Source: Chloroflexota bacterium (GTDB lineage: Bacteria; Chloroflexota; Limnocylindria; P2-11E). Taken from it: DNA of 51,256 nucleotides. The stretch's first letter is position 1; each line of letters begins with the position of its first letter. Shown here piece after piece: positions 24,068 through 31,863 of the stretch. Where the stretch lies: contig VBDU01000097.1 in NCBI GenBank assembly GCA_005883625.1, positions 1-51,256 on the forward strand, in the 5' to 3' direction. The position numbers and the translations under genes are program-made. The notes under the pieces are model-generated. The model did not search any database. It saw only the letters and a program-made list of their open reading frames with translations, and had not been told where the DNA came from.

Positions 24068-25455
24068 GCCGGGCCCTCCACGATGTACGTCGGCACGACG
24101 CTCCCCGCCCCGGCGGTCACGTTCAGCAGCGCGCTCGACGAGACGCGCGCGAGCGTCCCGCTCACGCGACCCCAGAAGAGGTACGGGTCGTGGTCGATGG
24201 ACAGATCGAGGAAATGCATCCGGTCAAGGAGTACGGGGAACGGATACCGCGGGACCGCCACGCGCTCCTGCACGACGTACGACGCGCCGAGCGCGGCGAG
24301 GAAGGACTGTTCCCACTCGTGCTGGTCGATCGTCCAGCCGAGGACGACGCCCTTGCCGCCGTACTCGTCGTTCGGCTTCAGCACGAGCCGCTCCTTGCCG
24401 CCGATCACGAAGTCGCCGAGGTCGATCACCTTGCCGGCATAGCTCGTGTGACCCTCACGCACCTTGCGCGTCCAGGGGACGTGCTTCGCGATCGCCCGGC
24501 GCTGCTCCGGGGTGTACAGGTGCGCGTAGCGGTCGTCGGACAGGAGCGCGAGGCTCATCTTCTTGTGGAGGAGCTTGGCGCGGAACGTGTTGACGACCGT
24601 GACCTTCCCGTCGAGATAGGCCTGCACGAGCGGGCGAGCGACGTCCCCCTTCGCGAGGAGCTCGCTGGTGAGGACACGGCGGTAGACGAGGTCGATCTTG
24701 CGGCCGTCCGCGCGCAGCACGCCGCGCGTGTACGTGAGGTCCTCCGGAGCGCAGATGAGGGCACGGACGCCCTGCGACTCGAAGTAGCGCTCGAACATCT
24801 GGAACTCGGTGAGCGTGGGAAGTCCGCGCCAGTCGACGATCGCGACGGTGGGCGTGCCATTGGCGCGCGCCCGGTGCGCGCGCAGCATCGCGCCAAGCTG
24901 GCGGGCCCGGACGGGGATCGTGCGGACGCGGAAGCGCTTGCGGAACTCGCGCACGACGGGCAGGCGCGCGAAGACCTGCGCGAGCTCGTCGTTGTACGCC
25001 ATCCCCGCCGGCGACTCGGCGTTGTACTCGACGAACCGGATGACGCCGTCGTCGCCCACGAACCCGTCGAGCCGCGAGGACGGCGAGGCCGCGCGGAAGC
25101 CGGGATCGGCGAGGGCGAGCTCCTCCTCGCGCGGCTCGAGGTCGAGCTCCCGCCGCAGGTCCGCATCGGCCAGGAGCGCACGCTCGAGGCGGCCGAGCGC
25201 CGCGTAGATGGTCTCGGCCGCCTTGTTGACGGCCGCGTACTGCCACGCGCTGACGAGGTTCGGCCGCAGCGACACGCACAGCGGCCGCTCGCCGAACACG
25301 AGCCGGCGCTCCCGCTGCCCTTCGGTGAGCAGCTCGGCGCTGGCCTGCACGAGCGCCGCGTCCTCGAGGAGCGCGTGATAGGCGACGAGCGGATCGGCAG
25401 CAGCGCGCCGCCGCGCTACCGCACGTGCCGCCACCAGCGATGCTCCCTCTGCCAC
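24064..25455 (-). CDS. Circularly permuted-type ATP-grasp protein
   Basis: About 463 aa. The N-terminal half contains VEYNAESPAG, typical of glutathionylspermidine-synthase-like and circularly permuted ATP-grasp proteins. The C-terminal half holds the nucleotide-binding LVLKPNDEYGGKGVVLG and LDLSIDHDPYLFWG. It should activate a carboxylate with ATP and couple it to an amine. Start is a GTG at 25455 (another at 25434), overlapping the end of the upstream ATP-grasp gene. Together with the neighbouring ATP-grasp, esterase and YbdK proteins it forms a predicted amidoligase system. Substrates unknown. Confidence 0.72.
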   Translation of the reverse strand: MAEGASLVAARAVARRRAAADPLVAYHALLEDAALVQASAELLTEGQRERRLVFGERPLCVSLRPNLVSAWQYAAVNKAAETIYAALGRLERALLADADLRRELDLEPREEELALADPGFRAASPSSRLDGFVGDDGVIRFVEYNAESPAGMAYNDELAQVFARLPVVREFRKRFRVRTIPVRARQLGAMLRAHRARANGTPTVAIVDWRGLPTLTEFQMFERYFESQGVRALICAPEDLTYTRGVLRADGRKIDLVYRRVLTSELLAKGDVARPLVQAYLDGKVTVVNTFRAKLLHKKMSLALLSDDRYAHLYTPEQRRAIAKHVPWTRKVREGHTSYAGKVIDLGDFVIGGKERLVLKPNDEYGGKGVVLGWTIDQHEWEQSFLAALGASYVVQERVAVPRYPFPVLLDRMHFLDLSIDHDPYLFWGRVSGTLARVSSSALLNVTAGAGSVVPTYIVEGPA

Positions 25456-26315
25456 GGTGGCGTCGCCTCGCCCATGGCGTACGCGATGACGAGGTCGCTC
25501 ATCTTCTCGAGAACCCAGGCGAAGTTGTCCTGCTTGATCGAGAAGCTGTCGAAGTCCGGCGCGGGATTCAGGAAGTCGATCGCGTAGAGCGTGCCGTCGC
25601 GGACGGCGAACTCGACCGTGTCCATGTCGTAGCCGAGCGCGTCGGTGAGCTTGATGGCGTCGGCCACGGCGCGGTCGCGTAAAGCGCCTTCGACGGGCCG
25701 GTCGATGACGTAGCGCTCCTGGAACGGCGCGGTCGGGTCGTAGCGGATCGGCAGGATGTGCGCCCGTCCGATGCAGATGCACCGGACGTAATCCTCCCAG
25801 CGGATGAACTCCTGCAGGATCATCGTCTTCGGACGGTGACCGGGCGCGAGTGCGCCCGACTGGTCGTACGCCCAGATGAGGTCGTCGCGGGAGTCGACGC
25901 GATAGACGTCCTTCCAGCCGCCACCGGTGTTGATGTACGACTTGTTCGGCAGGACCACGGTCCGCGGGACCGCGACCCCGAGCTTTCGGGCGAGCGTGCA
26001 CTCGAAGAACTTCTCGTCGGCCTCCCACCAGAACGGATCGTTGACCACGACCGTCCCGAGGATCGAGGCGCTCTTGAGGTGCGCGCGGTAGTAGGGCACC
26101 TCGTGGCTGATGCGGTCGACGATCACCGAATAGCGCGGCCGCTCGAGCTCGCGCGTGCCGCCAAGGGCGGCCATCTCCGCGCTGATCCCCTTGGCGGCGC
26201 CCTTGCGGTTCACGGTGTCGATGAAGGGCTGCGGGAACGTGTTCTCGCGCCCGACGAGAAGGCCGACGACCTTGGCGAGCGCCGGCGCGTCAGGCTTGCG
26301 AGGCGAGAGCGTCAT
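25416..26315 (-). CDS. ATP-grasp ligase (RimK/glutathione-synthetase-like)
   Basis: A 299-aa single ATP-grasp protein. The lysine-bearing strand and the flexible loop are seen around LPNKSYINTGGGW. The adenine-binding strand is ILQEFIRWEDYVRCICIG, and the metal ligands are in VEFAVRDG and AIDFLNPAPDFD. It couples ATP hydrolysis to amide or peptide bond formation. The ATG at 26315 overlaps the esterase stop (ATGA). The tail overlaps the next ATP-grasp gene by about 40 bp. A pair of ATP-grasp enzymes suggests two successive ligation steps. Confidence 0.78.
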   Translation of the reverse strand: MTLSPRKPDAPALAKVVGLLVGRENTFPQPFIDTVNRKGAAKGISAEMAALGGTRELERPRYSVIVDRISHEVPYYRAHLKSASILGTVVVNDPFWWEADEKFFECTLARKLGVAVPRTVVLPNKSYINTGGGWKDVYRVDSRDDLIWAYDQSGALAPGHRPKTMILQEFIRWEDYVRCICIGRAHILPIRYDPTAPFQERYVIDRPVEGALRDRAVADAIKLTDALGYDMDTVEFAVRDGTLYAIDFLNPAPDFDSFSIKQDNFAWVLEKMSDLVIAYAMGEATPPWQREHRWWRHVR

Positions 26316-27019
26316 AGGAACGCGTCCACCATCTCCATCCAGTACGGCCAGTCGTGCGCCCAGCCGTCCCAGAGGTGGAGCGCCGCGGGCACACCCTTGC
26401 CCTGGAGCGTCGCCGCGAGCCGCTTCGATTCCTCCACGTTCGGATCGTCGCGGCCCGTCGCGATGACGATCTCGGTCTCGCGGAGCGGCGCGAGGTAGCG
26501 CTCGTCGTAGAGGTTCGGCAAGAACGCGAGCGGGTTCACGAAGTACGCGTCGCCGTCGCGCTCACCGTCGAGCCAGCGCGCCGTGTCGTACGAGCCCGAC
26601 AGGCCGATCGCCTTACGCGCGATGCCCGGACGCCTGGTCGCGAACGAGATCGCGTGGAACGCCCCGAACGACGCACCCGTGACGATGAGGTAGTCGACGA
26701 TGTTCCCCGAGCGGATCGCCGGCAGTACCTCTTCAACGAGATAGCGCTCGTAGGCAAGGTGCTTGCGGGCGCGGTCCTGCGCGGGCACGGCCTTGTTGTA
26801 GAAGGACTCGCCGTCCACCGAGTCGACGCACCAGAGCTGGAGCCAGCCGGCCTCGACACGCGGCGCCATGTGACCGACGAGACCGAAGTCCTCCCACTGG
26901 TAGAACCGCCCCATCGACGTCGGGAACACGAGCACCGGTGTGCCCTTGTCGCCGAAGATGAGGAGCTCCATGTCGTGGCCGAGCGCCGGACTCCACCACC
27001 TCCGGTACTCGCGATTCAT
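26312..27019 (-). CDS. Esterase, alpha/beta-hydrolase fold (esterase D-like)
   Basis: A 235-aa protein of the esterase D / PHB depolymerase-like group. The nucleophile lies in TGASFGAFHA, the acid in ATGRDDPN and the histidine in GWAHDWPYW. A typical N-terminus, FPTSMGRFYQWED, precedes the oxyanion region. The gene overlaps ppa upstream (ATGA) and the ATP-grasp gene downstream. In the predicted amidoligase cluster it could release or trim the ligated product. No signal peptide is seen, so it acts in the cytoplasm. Confidence 0.78.
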   Translation of the reverse strand: MNREYRRWWSPALGHDMELLIFGDKGTPVLVFPTSMGRFYQWEDFGLVGHMAPRVEAGWLQLWCVDSVDGESFYNKAVPAQDRARKHLAYERYLVEEVLPAIRSGNIVDYLIVTGASFGAFHAISFATRRPGIARKAIGLSGSYDTARWLDGERDGDAYFVNPLAFLPNLYDERYLAPLRETEIVIATGRDDPNVEESKRLAATLQGKGVPAALHLWDGWAHDWPYWMEMVDAFL

Positions 27020-27558
27020 CGTTTCGCCTTCGCGCCGCGGGCGCGCGACTCGCGGATCAGCCGCCAGGCGACGTCCGCGTCGCGCCAGCCCTTGATCGCG
27101 GCGGTCTTCCCCTGCTCGAGCTCCTTGTACGTCGCGAAGAACGTCTCGATCTCGCGCCGCCAGTGCGCGGCGAGGTCGTCGAGCCTGGTGATCTCGTCGA
27201 ATCGCGGATCGCCGACCGGGACCGCGAGGATCTTCTCGTCGTTCCCGTGCTCGTCGTCCATGAACAGCGTGCCCACGGGCCGCGCCCGAACGACGCAGCC
27301 CGGGAAGGTCGGCTCCTCGACGATCACGACGGCATCCAGGGGATCGCCGTCGCCGCCCACCGTATCCATGACGAAGCCGTAGTCGGCCGGGTAGTGCACC
27401 GACGAGAAGAGGACCCGGTCGAGCCGGATGTGGCCACTCGACCGGTCGAGCTCGTATTTCGTCCGTGAGCCGCGCGGGATCTCGATGAAGACGTCGACGC
27501 TCTCATCCGCCGCGCCGCGAGCGCGGCGTCTCGGTTCAGCTCGGGCCGCGCTCCTCAC
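27016..27558 (-). CDS. ppa: Inorganic pyrophosphatase, soluble family I
   Basis: About 180 aa. It contains the family I signature GDGDPLDAVVI with its metal-binding aspartates, preceded by the N-terminal EIPRGSRTKYE and YPADYGF. It hydrolyses pyrophosphate and so drives ligases and polymerases forward. No ATG precedes the conserved domain; GTG at 27558 or 27561 is the best start, giving a short overlap with the rsmI 3' end. Its stop overlaps the esterase ATG, so ppa is coupled to the ATP-grasp cluster. Some adenylate-forming ligases need pyrophosphate removal, but ATP-grasp enzymes release phosphate. Confidence 0.88.
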   Translation of the reverse strand: MRSAARAEPRRRARGAADESVDVFIEIPRGSRTKYELDRSSGHIRLDRVLFSSVHYPADYGFVMDTVGGDGDPLDAVVIVEEPTFPGCVVRARPVGTLFMDDEHGNDEKILAVPVGDPRFDEITRLDDLAAHWRREIETFFATYKELEQGKTAAIKGWRDADVAWRLIRESRARGAKAKR

Positions 27559-28252
27559 CACGTGCGTGCTCCCCCGCGTTCTTCGCCGGCGCCACGACCA
27601 CCGTGATCTCGCCCTTTGGCCGCAAGGCAGCATACCGAGCGGCAAGGTCGGCCGCCGTGCCGCGCACGATCTCCTCGTGGACCTTGGTCAGCTCGCGCGC
27701 GACCGCGACGCGCGCGTCCGGCGCGACCGCCGCCACGTCCGCGAGGAGGTCTGCGACCCGGAACGGACTTTCGTAGAGGACCGCGGTGCGGCCCTCGCCG
27801 AGCAGCTTCGCGATCTCCCGCCGCCGCGCGCCGCTCTTCTTCTCGGGGAAGCCAACGAACGTGAACTCGCGCGTCGGCAGGCCGGACGCGACGAGGGCGG
27901 AGATCGCGGCGGCCGGCCCCGGCACCGAGACCACCTCGTGGCCGGCCGCGACGGCGGCGGACACGAGCTGCTCGCCGGGATCGGAGAGCCCCGGCGTCCC
28001 GGCGTCCGTCACCAGCGCGACGTCCCATCCGCGGTCCAGCTGGCCGATCAGCTCCGCGGCCTTGCGACGGTGGTTGAACTCGGTATAGGAGGTCAGATGC
28101 TTGGCGCGGATCTCGTGCTTGCGCAGCAGCAGCTGCGTGTGACGCGTGTCCTCGCACGCGACCATGTGGACCTCCTGGAGGATCCGCAGGGCGCGCAGCG
28201 ACACGTCCTCGAGGTTTCCGATAGGCGTCGCGACGAGGTAGAGCTTCCCCAC
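27536..28252 (-). CDS. rsmI: 16S rRNA 2'-O-methyltransferase (C1402)
   Basis: A 238-aa SAM-dependent tetrapyrrole-methylase-fold protein. It starts VGKLYLVATPIGNLEDVSLR and carries CEDTRHTQLLLRKH, VTDAGTPGLSDPG, VPGPAAAISALVASG and FVGFPEKK, all diagnostic of RsmI. It methylates the ribose of C1402 in 16S rRNA and supports decoding accuracy. The GTG at 28252 shares one base with the TAG of the upstream remnant gene. First intact gene of the run rsmI-ppa-esterase-ATP-grasp. Confidence 0.93.
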   Translation of the reverse strand: MGKLYLVATPIGNLEDVSLRALRILQEVHMVACEDTRHTQLLLRKHEIRAKHLTSYTEFNHRRKAAELIGQLDRGWDVALVTDAGTPGLSDPGEQLVSAAVAAGHEVVSVPGPAAAISALVASGLPTREFTFVGFPEKKSGARRREIAKLLGEGRTAVLYESPFRVADLLADVAAVAPDARVAVARELTKVHEEIVRGTAADLAARYAALRPKGEITVVVAPAKNAGEHARGEERGPS

Positions 28253-28448
28253 TACCGAGATGGCGTGTACGGCGTCGCTTCGAGCAGTCGGTCCTCGATC
28301 TCCCCGACGAGGTCGCCGTGCCGCGCGCGCGTCACCCGCTTGACCCCCTTCCACTCCTCATCGTCGGGAACGCGCCCCAGGCGGCCTCCTTCGTTGCGCG
28401 GTCGGGCCACGTCAGCAGGTAGACGAACTCGTTCCTGCCGTCCCTCAC
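28252..28448 (-). pseudogene. Truncated, frameshifted NIPSNAP-like remnant
   Basis: Starting at a GTG (28448), one frame encodes NEFVYLLTWPDRATKEAAWG. A one-base shift near 28355-28365 then gives DEEWKGVKRVTRA and IEDRLLEATPY. Together they resemble the C-terminal half of a NIPSNAP-family protein. The N-terminal half is missing, replaced by the upstream region of the divergent purU. A decayed gene formerly coupled to rsmI (TAGTG junction) is the simplest reading. Confidence 0.5.
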
Positions 28449-28491
28449 TGCGCCTCCGACGGGCACTTGGCGAGCCCGTCCGGCTTGCCCA

Positions 28492-28497
28492 TAGAGT
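28492..28497 (+). promoter_or_regulatory. -10 box (TAGAGT) of purU
   Basis: TAGAGT ends 7 bases before the TTG used as the purU start. It matches the TANNNT spacing seen at several other genes here and supports this unusual start codon. Confidence 0.4.
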
Positions 28498-28504
28498 CCC
28501 CCTG

Positions 28505-29353
28505 TTGAACGCGATCCTCCTGGCCCACGGTCCGCTGCGCGAGCGCGTCTCGGCCGCCCTCACGGGATTCGTCTACTCGAACGGCGGCGTCATCGTCGCC
28601 CACGACCAGTACGTCGACCAGGAGCGGCAACGCTACTTCACTCGCCTGGAGTGGCGCCTCGACGGGTTCAAGATCCCGCGAGGCGATCTCGCCGACCGGC
28701 TCGACGAGGCGCTACGGCCGTTCGAGCTCCGCTCCGTTCTCTTCTTCTCGGACGTGGTGCCGCGGATCGCGCTCTTCGTGTCCAACCTCTCGCACTGCCT
28801 GTACGACATCCTCGGACGCTGGCGCTCGGGGGAGTGGCGCGTCGACGTCCCGCTCGTCGTGAGCAACCACGGGGGGCTTGCCGATGTGGCCCGGCGCTTC
28901 GACGTCGAGTTCCGCGAGTTCCCGATCACGCCCGACACGAAGAGCGACCAGGAGCGGCGCGAGATCGACCTGCTCCGGCAGAAAGGCGTCGAGCTCGTAG
29001 TGCTCGCGCGCTACATGCAGGTCGTCGGGCACGACCTCGTCGCGGCGTTCCCCGACCGGATCCTGAACATCCACCACGCTTTCTTGCCCGCGTTCCCCGG
29101 CGCGAAGCCGTACCACGCCGCCTACCGGCGCGGGGTGAAGATCATCGGGGCAACGAGCCACTACGTGACCGCCGACCTCGACGCCGGGCCGATCGTCGAG
29201 CAGGACGTCATCCGCGTCTCGCACGCGACGCCGGTGGACGAGATGATCCGGCTTGGCCGCGACCTAGAGAAGGTCGTCCTCGCCCGCGCGGTGTGGATGC
29301 ACCTGCAGCGGAGAGTGATCGTCGATGAAGGCCGGACGGTCATCTTCCAGTAG
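28505..29353 (+). CDS. purU: Formyltetrahydrofolate deformylase
   Basis: About 282 aa: an N-terminal ACT-like domain (roughly 1-80) and a formyl-transferase-fold hydrolase domain. The active-site region contains NIHHAFLPAFPGAKPYH and ATSHYVTADLDAGPI, as in PurU. It releases formate from 10-formyl-tetrahydrofolate, feeding PurT-type purine synthesis or balancing one-carbon pools. No ATG precedes the ACT domain. TTG at 28505 begins exactly where the ACT strand is expected and has a -10 box 7 bases upstream. The far longer upstream open frame is antisense to rsmI and ppa and is rejected. Confidence 0.88.
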   Translation: MNAILLAHGPLRERVSAALTGFVYSNGGVIVAHDQYVDQERQRYFTRLEWRLDGFKIPRGDLADRLDEALRPFELRSVLFFSDVVPRIALFVSNLSHCLYDILGRWRSGEWRVDVPLVVSNHGGLADVARRFDVEFREFPITPDTKSDQERREIDLLRQKGVELVVLARYMQVVGHDLVAAFPDRILNIHHAFLPAFPGAKPYHAAYRRGVKIIGATSHYVTADLDAGPIVEQDVIRVSHATPVDEMIRLGRDLEKVVLARAVWMHLQRRVIVDEGRTVIFQ

Positions 29354-29362
29354 TCATCGGGC

Positions 29363-30334
29363 TCAGACGCTGCCCGCCGTCGGACGCAGGCTCTGCGCGA
29401 GGACGACGCCGGCTAGGACGATCGCGCCGCCAACGAGCTGGAGCGGCTCGAGCCGCTCGCCGAGCACCACCCACGCGGCGACTGCGGCCACGGCCGGCTC
29501 GAACGTTCCGGCGAGGCCGACGCGGGCCGCGGGGATGAGCGCGATCGCCCCGAGCGTGAGCGCGAAGGGGATGACCGTGGCAACGACCACGACCGCGGCG
29601 AGGAGCGCGTAGGCCTCGGGCGGCGTCGTCGTCCAGGGGAGCGTCCAGAGCGGGCGGACGACGCTCCAGCCGACGAGCGCGAAACCGAAGCCCCACACGA
29701 GCACGGTCGACGTCGAGTAGCGCGTCTGCAGGCGCTCGGCGAGCGCGAAATACAGGGCGAAGATCACCGCGTCCGCCGCCGCGAGCGCGAGACCGACCCC
29801 GTTGAGCTCGCGGAGCGCGGCGTCGTAGGCGCCCGCGGCGAAGAAGCACCCCGCGAGCGCGAGCGCCGCGGCGAGCCACAGACGCCCGCCGACGCGGCGG
29901 CCACGCAGGCGCGCCCAGACGAGCAGGAGGATCGGCCCCGTGTACTCGATGACGAGGGCGACGCCGATGGGGATGCGCTGGATCGCGAGGTAGAAGACGA
30001 GCGAGACCCCCGCGAGGCCGGCGACGCCGAAGGCGAGGAAGAGCGTCAGGTCGGCGCGCCGGATCCGGAGCGCCGCCGGCCGCCAGGCCGCGACGATGGC
30101 GAGGAACGCGAGGAAGCCAAAGAGCACGCGCCATTCGGCGAGCACCGCCGGCTCGACGCCGGCGTTGAACGCCGTCTTCGCGATCACTCCGCCGATCCCG
30201 AAACACGTCGCTCCGCCGAGCGCAAAGGCGTACCCGAGAGCGAGGCGAACCTGCGGCGCGGGCTCGGCCGAGGCTGCCCGCGCGGCGGCGGGGTCAACGA
30301 GCGCGAGAGCGCGGGGATCCCGCCCAGACCCCAT
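29363..30334 (-). CDS. EamA/DMT-family transporter (RhtA-like)
   Basis: About 323 aa with ten predicted membrane helices in two EamA repeats. The first repeat opens with GYAFALGGATCFGIGGVIAK; the second contains FALYFALAERL and ends with a Leu/Val-rich helix (LVGGAIVLAGVVLAQ). Members export amino acids, nucleosides or drugs. The ATG at 30334 overlaps the stop of the PIN-toxin gene by one base (TGATG), which makes the transporter the third gene of a toxin-antitoxin operon. It is convergent with purU. Confidence 0.82.
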   Translation of the reverse strand: MGSGRDPRALALVDPAAARAASAEPAPQVRLALGYAFALGGATCFGIGGVIAKTAFNAGVEPAVLAEWRVLFGFLAFLAIVAAWRPAALRIRRADLTLFLAFGVAGLAGVSLVFYLAIQRIPIGVALVIEYTGPILLLVWARLRGRRVGGRLWLAAALALAGCFFAAGAYDAALRELNGVGLALAAADAVIFALYFALAERLQTRYSTSTVLVWGFGFALVGWSVVRPLWTLPWTTTPPEAYALLAAVVVVATVIPFALTLGAIALIPAARVGLAGTFEPAVAAVAAWVVLGERLEPLQLVGGAIVLAGVVLAQSLRPTAGSV

Positions 30335-30660
30335 CAGGCCGAGATAAGGCGAAGCCCTTGCCGTCGCGCGGCGACAGAAAGGCGGCCGTCGTAGGTCGCG
30401 AACGTCGTGGGCTCTTCGCTCGTTCGAGCGATACGCAACGCAGATGCAAGATGCACGGCATCCATACCGACCCGTGTCGCCTCTCGAGCGGTCGCTCGGC
30501 GCTCCCGTCTGATCCGACCGAGGAATGCGCGGCTTTCGACGTACGCGATCCGAGCGACGGCGGTGAGATCCGCTTTGTTGACGCTGTCCTCGATCTGCTG
30601 TCGTCCGGGCTCGATCACGAGCAGCTTCACGATCGCGCTCGTATCGAGAAAGAGGATCAG
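30334..30660 (-). CDS. vapC: PIN-domain (VapC-like) toxin, shortened
   Basis: About 108 aa. All four acidic positions of PIN nucleases can be placed: LFLDTSA, AYVESRAF, MDAVHLASAL and ATYDGRL. The protein is however some 25-40 residues shorter than usual: the helices normally between the glutamate region and the DAVHLA motif are missing, with REATRVGMDAVH joining directly. No ATG or GTG is available; a CTG forming a CTGA overlap with the antitoxin stop begins exactly at the LILFLDTS strand. Either a natural compact variant or an inactivated toxin. Confidence 0.68.
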   Translation of the reverse strand: MILFLDTSAIVKLLVIEPGRQQIEDSVNKADLTAVARIAYVESRAFLGRIRRERRATAREATRVGMDAVHLASALRIARTSEEPTTFATYDGRLSVAARRQGLRLISA

Positions 30661-30932
30661 TCCCGATCCTCGAGAACCATTTCCGCGGCGCTCGGCCCGC
30701 GTCCGCGCAGCCGGAGCGGCTTCCGCGGGACGATCGGTCTCCCTGCCGGCCATGTGAGCTTGCCATCCCGCAGGAGCTCTGCGAGGCCGGGCGCGAGGCC
30801 CGCGGGGACGATCCTGGCGATGGGCTCGCCACGGTCCGTCACGAGCAACGCCTCGCCGCGCCGCACGCGGCGAAGGTAGGCGCTGAGGCCGCTCTTGAGA
30901 TCACGGATCCCGACTGCCCGATCGCGCTTCAT
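30657..30932 (-). CDS. Phd/YefM-type antitoxin
   Basis: About 91 aa. The N-terminal Phd/YefM DNA-binding fold is seen as VGIRDLKSGLSAYLRRVRRG followed by LLVTDRGEPIARIVP. An extended C-terminal tail would wrap the PIN toxin. The ATG at 30932 stands 7 bases after a TAGAAT box; a GTG two codons upstream is an alternative. An inverted repeat covers the start region, so the protein probably represses its own operon, which also includes the EamA exporter. Confidence 0.8.
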   Translation of the reverse strand: MKRDRAVGIRDLKSGLSAYLRRVRRGEALLVTDRGEPIARIVPAGLAPGLAELLRDGKLTWPAGRPIVPRKPLRLRGRGPSAAEMVLEDRD

Positions 30933-30933
30933 G

Positions 30934-30956
30934 GTCACATTCTACGCTGATGTGAC
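30934..30956 (-). promoter_or_regulatory. Operator and -10 box of the Phd/PIN operon
   Basis: Inverted repeat GTCACAT (30934-30940), 9-base spacer, ATGTGAC (30950-30956). On the minus strand the -10 box TAGAAT (30944-30939) lies inside it and would start transcription at the A of the ATG at 30932. Binding of the antitoxin here would block the promoter directly. Confidence 0.6.
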
Positions 30957-30984
30957 TACTTCGACAGACGCGCCACGCGTGAGC

Positions 30985-31863
30985 TCAGTCGGCTTCCCAG
31001 TCGCGTGGATAGAGGAAGTCGTGGCCGATGGTGCGAAGACTGACTTTCGCGATCAGCGGCATCACCCGCTTGTAGTGGCTCTTGCGCACCATCTCGCGGA
31101 TCCGAGCTACCAGAGCGGCGTCGAAGCCGGCCGCGATGAGCTCGGACGGGCGCAGCCGCCGATCGACCATGTGGTACAGGATGAGGTCCGCGTCGGCGTA
31201 GGTGAATCCGAGCTCGTCCTCGTCGGTCTGGCCGACCCAGAGCTCGGCAGTCGGGGGCTTGCGCACGATCTCGCCGGGTATGCCGAGATGCGTCGCGAGC
31301 TCGCGCAGCTGCGTCTTGTAGAGGTCGCCGATGGGGTTGATCGCGCAGGCCATGTCCCCGAATTGTGTGCCGTAGCCGAGGAGCAGCTCGGTCTTGTTGC
31401 TCGTGCCGATGACGAGGCCGTCGGGCCACGAGCGGTCGTACTCGATGCTCTTGCGCTCGCGGGCCATCTTGTTCCCGACGCGCACGCGATGCGCCGTGTC
31501 GCCGCCGTTGTCCGCGAAGTACGCCTCGATCTGCTTCGTGATCGGGACCTCCTCGAGCGTGAAGCCGAGCTTCGTCGCCAGGGCCTTTGCATGCGCGCGC
31601 GATTCGGCGCTCGAGTGGCGGTACGGCGTGAACAGGCCGAGCACGTTCTCGGGGCCAAGCGCCTCGCCCGCGAGCGCGACCGTGACCGCGCTGTCGACGC
31701 CCCCGGACACGCCGACGACCGCGCGCTTGAGACCGGCCTTCGTGGTCTCGTCGCGGATGAAGAGAACGAGCATCTTGCGCACGAGGACCTCGTCGATCCG
31801 CAGCGGCGACGGGTCCTTCGGATCCGGCTTGATGACGCCGGTGCGCGCCAGCGTGCTAGTCAC
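30985..31863 (-). CDS. nadE: NAD+ synthetase, synthase domain only
   Basis: About 292 aa. It has the ATP-pyrophosphatase loop VVGVSGGVDSAV, the family block GTSNKTELLLGYGTQFGD and the C-terminal ELWVGQTDEDELGFTY. It amidates deamido-NAD+ to NAD+. Most glutamine-dependent forms carry an N-terminal nitrilase domain on the same chain. Here that domain is a separate gene directly upstream, overlapping by 8 bp. The GTG at 31863 is chosen for that coupling. The two products probably form a complex, which is inference. Confidence 0.88.
   Translation of the reverse strand: MTSTLARTGVIKPDPKDPSPLRIDEVLVRKMLVLFIRDETTKAGLKRAVVGVSGGVDSAVTVALAGEALGPENVLGLFTPYRHSSAESRAHAKALATKLGFTLEEVPITKQIEAYFADNGGDTAHRVRVGNKMARERKSIEYDRSWPDGLVIGTSNKTELLLGYGTQFGDMACAINPIGDLYKTQLRELATHLGIPGEIVRKPPTAELWVGQTDEDELGFTYADADLILYHMVDRRLRPSELIAAGFDAALVARIREMVRKSHYKRVMPLIAKVSLRTIGHDFLYPRDWEAD

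Noticed and set aside
27428..29353. A 641-codon open frame containing purU
   Set aside because: Its first 360 codons are antisense to rsmI and ppa with no protein-like features; only the part from 28505 is family sequence.
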